The position numbers were made by a program, and so were the translations under genes. From Streptomyces sp. CC208A (lineage in GTDB: Bacteria; Actinomycetota; Actinomycetes; Streptomycetales; Streptomycetaceae), in assembly GCF_030010625.1 (NCBI RefSeq), contig NZ_JASCXN010000044.1, positions 1 to 52,979 of the forward strand: DNA of 52,979 bases, given 5' to 3'. Each line of letters starts with the position of its first letter. Position 1 is the stretch's first letter. The notes under the pieces are model-generated. The model saw only the letters and a program-made list of their open reading frames with translations, was not told the DNA's origin and searched no databases. Positions 49,149 through 52,979 of the stretch are shown piece by piece.

Positions 49149-50341
49149 GCGCGGCCGAGCGGCTCGCCGAGGCGCGCGCCCTCCTCGCGGAGGCCCCCGT
49201 CGTCGACGGGCACAACGACCTCCCGTGGGCGCTGCGCGAACAGTGCGGCTACGACCTCGACGCGCTCGACATCGCGGGCGACCGCTCGGCCACCCTCCAC
49301 ACCGACCTCGCCCGGCTCCGCGCCGGCGGGGTCGGCGCCCAGTTCTGGTCCGTGTACGTCCCCGGCAGGCTCGCTGGCGACCACGCGGTCAGCGCCACCC
49401 TGGAGCAGATCGACGCCGTCGACCGGCTGGTCGAGCGGTACGCGGCCGACCTCGCGCCCGCCCGCACCGCCGACGACATGGTCAAGGCCCGCGAGGAGGG
49501 CCGGATCGCCTCCCTCAAGGGAGCGGAGGGCGGCCACTCCATCGACAACTCCCTCGCGACCCTGCGCGCCCTGCACACCCTCGGCGTGCGGTACATGACC
49601 CTCACGCACAACGAGAACAACGACTGGGCCGACTCCGCCACCGACGAGCCCCGGCACGGCGGCCTCACCGCCTTCGGCCGCGCCGTCGTCCGCGAGATGA
49701 ACCGCTGCGGCATGCTCGTCGACCTCTCGCACGTCGCCGCCACCACCATGCGCGACGCCCTCGACGAGACCGCCGCGCCGGTGATCTTCTCCCACTCCTC
49801 GGCCCGCGCCGTCTGCGACCACCCGCGCAACGTCCCCGACGACGTCCTGGAGCGGCTGTCCGCCAACGGCGGCGTGGCGATGGCGACCTTCGTCCCGAAG
49901 TTCATCCTGCCCGCGGCCGTCGAATGGACCCTGCGCGCGGACGAGAACCTCCGCGCCCACGGCCTGCACCACCTCGACACCACCCCGAGGGCGAAGGCCC
50001 TCCACGCCGCCTTCGAGGCCGAGCACCCGCGTCCGGTCGCCACCGCCGCCACGGTCGCCGACCACCTCGACCACATGCGCGAGGTCGCCGGCGTCGACCA
50101 CATCGGCATCGGCGGCGACTACGACGGCACCGCCTTCACCCCGGCGGGCCTCGACGACGTCGCCGGCTACCCCCGCCTGATCGCGGAACTCCTCGACCGC
50201 GGCTGGTCCCGCGCCGACCTCACCAAGCTGACCTGGTCCAACGCGGTCCGCGTCCTCCGTGACGCGGAGGACGCCGCCCGCGACCTGTCCGCCCGCACGG
50301 CCGCGTCGCACGCCACGATCGCGCAGCTCGACGGGGTCTGA
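49145..50341 (+). CDS. Membrane dipeptidase (peptidase M19)
   Basis: The 398-residue zinc peptidase has the complete M19 metal set: H23 and D25 in VVDGHNDLPW, E128 in LKGAEGGHS, H196 in LVDLSHVAA and H217 in VIFSHSSARAV, plus GIGGDYDG near the end. These enzymes split dipeptides, some with D-residues. No signal peptide is visible, so it is probably cytoplasmic in spite of the family name. It is coupled to purE by a GTGA overlap and followed by a hairpin. Confidence 0.94.
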   Translation: MSAAERLAEARALLAEAPVVDGHNDLPWALREQCGYDLDALDIAGDRSATLHTDLARLRAGGVGAQFWSVYVPGRLAGDHAVSATLEQIDAVDRLVERYAADLAPARTADDMVKAREEGRIASLKGAEGGHSIDNSLATLRALHTLGVRYMTLTHNENNDWADSATDEPRHGGLTAFGRAVVREMNRCGMLVDLSHVAATTMRDALDETAAPVIFSHSSARAVCDHPRNVPDDVLERLSANGGVAMATFVPKFILPAAVEWTLRADENLRAHGLHHLDTTPRAKALHAAFEAEHPRPVATAATVADHLDHMREVAGVDHIGIGGDYDGTAFTPAGLDDVAGYPRLIAELLDRGWSRADLTKLTWSNAVRVLRDAEDAARDLSARTAASHATIAQLDGV

Positions 50342-50425
50342 CCGGGCCCCGGGGAGCTCACCGGCCCTTCACCCGTACGGCGCAGCCCGGCGGGCCCGGT
50401 AAGGACCCCGGTGGCACGGTGGACG

Positions 50426-50457
50426 GTACTGCCCCGCCTCCCTCGGCGGGGTAGTAC
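50426..50457 (+). terminator. Hairpin after the purK–purE–dipeptidase unit
   Basis: GTACTGCCCCGCC (50426-50438) pairs with GGCGGGGTAGTAC (50445-50457) with one G-T wobble around a 6-nt loop. It lies 85 bp past the dipeptidase stop and just before the degenerate dipeptidase gene. Confidence 0.65.
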
Positions 50458-50477
50458 TGCATCACCGATCCGGAGTA

Positions 50478-51419
50478 GTGAGTAGTGCCATGGCAGACCT
50501 AGACGACCATCATCCCCCCTTCTCTGCCGTCTCCGGCGCCGTCGGCGCGCTGGAATCCCCGGAACCGACGCCACCCCCGCCGCTCGACGAGACCGCCCGC
50601 GCCCGGGCCCTCCTCGCCGCCCAGCCCGTCCTGGAGGGCCACACCGGACTCCCCGCGCTCCTCGACCCCGAGGACCTGCCGCCCCTCCGGGCCCCGGAGA
50701 CCGGCGCCCAGTTCTGGTCGCTGCACGTGGACCCCGACGACGGCGTCCTCGGCACCCTGCGCCGGATCGACACCGTCCGCGCGCTCGTCGCCGCCTGCCC
50801 CGACGACCTGCGCATGGCGTACAGCACCTCGGAGATGATCCACGCCCGCAACTGCGGCCGGGTCGCCTCCCTCCTCGGACCGGTGGCCTGGACCGCCCTC
50901 GGCGGCTCCGCCGCGACCCTGCGGGCCTACCACGCCCTCGGCGTCCGGGCCGTGACCGTCACCGGCTTCGACCGCTTCGCCCGCGAGGCGGTCCGCGAGA
51001 TGAACCGCATCGGCCTCGCCGTGGACCTCTCCGGCGCCGACCAGGACACCGTCCGCCAGGTCCTCGCCGTCACCCGCGCCCCCGCCCTGCTCACCCGGGC
51101 CGCCCCGGAGACCCTGTCGGACGAGGTGCTGCGCCTCCTCGGCGGGAACGGCGCCGTCTGCATGGTCGTGGTCGGGGACGATCCGTCCGTCGCCGCCGAC
51201 ACCCTCGACCGGGTACGCGAAGGGGCCGGGCCCGACTCCACGGGCCTCTCCCACCTGACGTCCCCGGCGGCCGGCTACGTACCGCTCTTCGCGGAGCTGC
51301 TGCGGCGCGGCTGGCCGGCCCGGGACCTGGTGGGCCTGGCCCACGGGAACGCCACCCGGGCCCTGCGGGAGACCGAGTTCCTGTCCCGTACGAACCGGAT
51401 CAGGCCGGTCGCCGCCTGA
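50478..51419 (+). CDS. Degenerate M19 dipeptidase-like protein
   Basis: The 313-residue protein is a shortened paralogue of the preceding dipeptidase, sharing the order ARALLAAQPVLEGHTGLP, ETGAQFWSLHVDP, AATLRAYHALGVRAVTV, AREAVREMNRIGLAVDLS and FAELLRRGWPARDLVGLAHGNATRALRE. But the zinc ligands are lost: GHND reads GHTG, GAEGGHS reads GPVAWTA, DLSH reads DLSG, FSHSS reads LTRAA. A peptidase activity is therefore unlikely; it may be a binding or regulatory protein. The GTG at 50478 is used; ATG 50490 is an alternative. The frame is intact and has normal codon use, so it seems to be under selection. Confidence 0.82.
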   Translation: MSSAMADLDDHHPPFSAVSGAVGALESPEPTPPPPLDETARARALLAAQPVLEGHTGLPALLDPEDLPPLRAPETGAQFWSLHVDPDDGVLGTLRRIDTVRALVAACPDDLRMAYSTSEMIHARNCGRVASLLGPVAWTALGGSAATLRAYHALGVRAVTVTGFDRFAREAVREMNRIGLAVDLSGADQDTVRQVLAVTRAPALLTRAAPETLSDEVLRLLGGNGAVCMVVVGDDPSVAADTLDRVREGAGPDSTGLSHLTSPAAGYVPLFAELLRRGWPARDLVGLAHGNATRALRETEFLSRTNRIRPVAA

Positions 51420-51430
51420 GCCGTACGCGT

Positions 51431-51470
51431 ACGAAAGGGGCGCCCCGTCCAGGCGGGGCGCCCCTTTCGT
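51431..51470. terminator. 17-bp perfect bidirectional terminator
   Basis: ACGAAAGGGGCGCCCCG (51431-51447) and its exact complement (51454-51470) flank a 6-nt loop between the convergent dipeptidase-like and UDP-glucose dehydrogenase genes. The A-rich start and T-rich end give short U tracts on both strands. Confidence 0.9.
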
Positions 51471-51475
51471 CTCCG

Positions 51476-52810
51476 TCACGCGCGCGGGCGGCCCATCGCC
51501 CGGTACGTCCAGCCGGCCGCCCGCCACCGCTCGCCGTCCAGGGCGTTGCGCCCGTCGAGGACGACGGGGGAGGAGACGGCGGCGGCCAGCTCGGCCGGGT
51601 CGAGCTCGCGGAACTCGCGCCACTCGGTCAGGTGCAGCACCACGTCCGCGCCGCGGACGGCCTCCAGGGCCGTGTCCGCGTAGCCGAGGGTCGGGAAGAC
51701 CTTGCGGGCGTTCTCCATGCCCTTGGGGTCGTAGACGGTCACCTGGCCGCCCTGGAGGTGTATCTGGCCGGCCACGTTGAGCGCGGGGGAGTCGCGGACG
51801 TCGTCCGAGTCGGGCTTGAAGGTGGCGCCGAGGACGGCGACCCGGCGGCCCAGGAAGGAGTTCCCGCCCAGCGCCTCGCGGGCCATCTCGACCATCTGGC
51901 CGCGCCGCCGCATGTTGATCGAGTCGATCTCGCGGAGGAAGGTCAGCGCCTGGTCGGCGCCGAGCTCGCCCGCGCGGGCCATGAAGGCCCGGATGTCCTT
52001 GGGCAGGCAGCCGCCGCCGAAGCCGATGCCGGCCCGCAGGAACTTGTTGCCGATCCGCTCGTCGTGGCCGATGGCCTCGGCGAGCCTGACGACGTCGCCG
52101 CCGGCCGCCTCGCAGACCTCGGCCATCGCGTTGATGAAGGAGATCTTGGTGGCGAGGAAGGAGTTCGCGGCCGTCTTCACCAGCTCGGCGGTCGGGTAGT
52201 CGGTGACGACGAGGGGCGAGCCCTCGCCGATCGGGGCCGCGTACACCTCACGGAGCAGCTTCTCGGTCCGCCCGCCGTCGTCCCCGGGCACGCCGACGAC
52301 GATCCGGTCCGGGTGCAGGGTGTCCTGGACGGCGAAGCCCTCGCGCAGGAACTCGGGGTTCCAGGCCAGGTCCACGCCCTCCGGCAGTACCCCGGCGAGC
52401 CGCTCGGCCGAGCCGACCGGCACCGTCGACTTGCCGACGACCAGGGAGCCCGCGCGGACCACGGGGGCGAGGGAGGCGAAGGCGGCGTCGACGTAGCTCA
52501 TGTCACAGCCGTACTCGCCGTGCTTCTGCGGGGTGTTCACACAGACGAAGTGGACGTCGCCGAAGGCGCCCACCTCCTCCCAGGAGGTGGTGAAGCGCAG
52601 CCGGCCCGTGGACCCCTCGATCCCGGCGACGTGCTTCGCGAGCAGCTCCTCAAGACCGGGCTCGTACATGGGGACGCGACCGGAGGACAGCAGCTCGACC
52701 TTCTCCGGCACGACGTCGAGGCCGAGCACCTCGAAGCCCATCTCCGCCATGGCCGCGGCGTGGGTGGCGCCGAGATATCCGGTGCCGATCACGGTGATCT
52801 TCAGGGCCAT
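51476..52810 (-). CDS. UDP-glucose/GDP-mannose dehydrogenase family protein
   Basis: A 444-residue NAD+-dependent enzyme that oxidises UDP-glucose to UDP-glucuronate, by family. N-terminal Rossmann motif TVIGTGYLGATHAAAMAEMG, then VNTPQKHGEYGCDMSYV, the substrate region WNPEFLREGFAVQD, K212 in AELVKTAANSFLATKISFINAMAE-type helix (AELVKTAANSFL), and catalytic C268 in GIGFGGGCLPKD. C-terminal domain: GATFKPDSDDVRDSPAL and YDPKG. The ATG at 52810 begins MALKITVIGTGYLG, as usual for the family. GDP-mannose is a less likely substrate. It would supply uronic acid donors for surface glycans. Confidence 0.93.
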   Translation of the reverse strand: MALKITVIGTGYLGATHAAAMAEMGFEVLGLDVVPEKVELLSSGRVPMYEPGLEELLAKHVAGIEGSTGRLRFTTSWEEVGAFGDVHFVCVNTPQKHGEYGCDMSYVDAAFASLAPVVRAGSLVVGKSTVPVGSAERLAGVLPEGVDLAWNPEFLREGFAVQDTLHPDRIVVGVPGDDGGRTEKLLREVYAAPIGEGSPLVVTDYPTAELVKTAANSFLATKISFINAMAEVCEAAGGDVVRLAEAIGHDERIGNKFLRAGIGFGGGCLPKDIRAFMARAGELGADQALTFLREIDSINMRRRGQMVEMAREALGGNSFLGRRVAVLGATFKPDSDDVRDSPALNVAGQIHLQGGQVTVYDPKGMENARKVFPTLGYADTALEAVRGADVVLHLTEWREFRELDPAELAAAVSSPVVLDGRNALDGERWRAAGWTYRAMGRPRA

Positions 52811-52940
52811 GCGGGACTCCAGTGAGGTCGGGCGAACTGCCTGCCCGAGCATAGTCGGGCCCTGACAGAGCCCCCGGCCACGCCCTACCCTTCCCTTTGG
52901 GTTACTTAACGGTAGTTAGCAAGCGTGGGAGTGAGTGAAC
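52811..52940. promoter_or_regulatory. Divergent promoter region between the sugar dehydrogenase and an acyl-CoA dehydrogenase-like gene
   Basis: It contains GTTACTTAACGGTAGTTAGC (52901-52920), an AT-rich imperfect repeat in an otherwise GC-rich spacer. Such sites often bind TetR-type regulators of fatty-acid genes, but no regulator gene is present here, so the role is open. Confidence 0.35.
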
Positions 52941-52979
52941 GTGGCGGGATCAGCTGATTTCGACCTGTACCGGACCTCT
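52941..52979 (+). CDS. Start of an acyl-CoA dehydrogenase-like gene (partial)
   Basis: Only the first 13 codons lie in the window, beginning GTG at 52941: AGSADFDLYRTS. This N-terminus matches what I recall of Streptomyces acyl-CoA dehydrogenases next to the UDP-glucose dehydrogenase gene, which oxidise acyl-CoA in fatty-acid breakdown with FAD. The identification rests on a dozen residues and recalled synteny, so it is tentative. The gene runs off the right edge. Confidence 0.5.
   Translation, partial: MAGSADFDLYRTS

Noticed and set aside
47348..50311. Very long minus-strand open frame opposite purK, purE and the dipeptidase
   Set aside because: High-GC antisense artefact without recognisable motifs, opposite three well-supported genes.

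Overview
The window is high-GC actinobacterial DNA with GTG/TTG starts, long runs of 4-bp stop/start overlaps and typical actinomycete gene content, so a Streptomyces chromosome is by far the best fit. From memory, the order hutU–amidohydrolase–hutF–hutI, then a SigB-type sigma factor with its regulators, a POT transporter, a two-component pair, GtrA, purK, purE and dipeptidase, resembles the S. coelicolor SCO305x–SCO307x neighbourhood. The accessory part (about 1–13.8 kb) is therefore probably an island inserted into an otherwise ordinary core region.

1–3.9 kb is a graveyard of insertion sequences. It holds a decayed IS5-type transposase (327–909), an intact ISAs1-family element with 10-bp direct repeats (1067–2430) that interrupts a second, opposite-strand IS5-like remnant, and a second ISAs1-family element (2537–3876) whose transposase is frameshifted at a run of six Cs.

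3.9–13.8 kb is a Tn7-like transposition module. On the minus strand a fully coupled operon runs tniQ1–tnsA–tnsB–tnsC–tniQ2. On the plus strand, converging on it, are an XRE regulator and two more tniQ genes (tniQ3, tniQ4). tniQ2 is broken by a 646-bp miniature element (7579–8224) with 24-bp TGT...ACA inverted termini, two internal 15-bp repeats per end and a near-perfect 5-bp target duplication. Conceptual excision restores the tniQ reading frame exactly. Its only cargo is an Imm10-like immunity gene. This nested Tn7-like mini-element inside a four-TniQ transposon is the most unusual feature of the window.

13.8–18.9 kb: an RpiR/MurR-type SIS-domain regulator behind a 19-bp palindrome; a four-gene operon with three Roadblock/LC7-type proteins and a DUF4388-like protein but no kinase or GTPase; an SRPBCC protein; and a fold-III PLP decarboxylase. 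18.9–24.7 kb: the histidine utilisation operon (hutU, an M20-type amidohydrolase probably standing in for HutG, hutF, hutI). 24.7–36.4 kb: a lipoprotein, a small kinase-like protein, and a probable surface-polysaccharide locus (CelD-like acyltransferase, GT2, polysaccharide deacetylase, large membrane protein, small membrane protein, GH26-like hydrolase, MATE/Wzx-like flippase, DegT-family aminotransferase).

36.5–42.7 kb: a stress sigma factor with divergent STAS antagonist and anti-sigma kinase, then four coupled genes for secreted or cell-wall proteins, the first and last ending in LPxTG/LAxTG sorting signals. 42.7–53 kb: POT peptide transporter, OmpR-type response regulator and kinase, GtrA, purK–purE–membrane dipeptidase, a dipeptidase paralogue that has lost its metal ligands, UDP-glucose dehydrogenase, and the first codons of an acyl-CoA dehydrogenase-like gene. 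No tRNA, rRNA or CRISPR array was seen.
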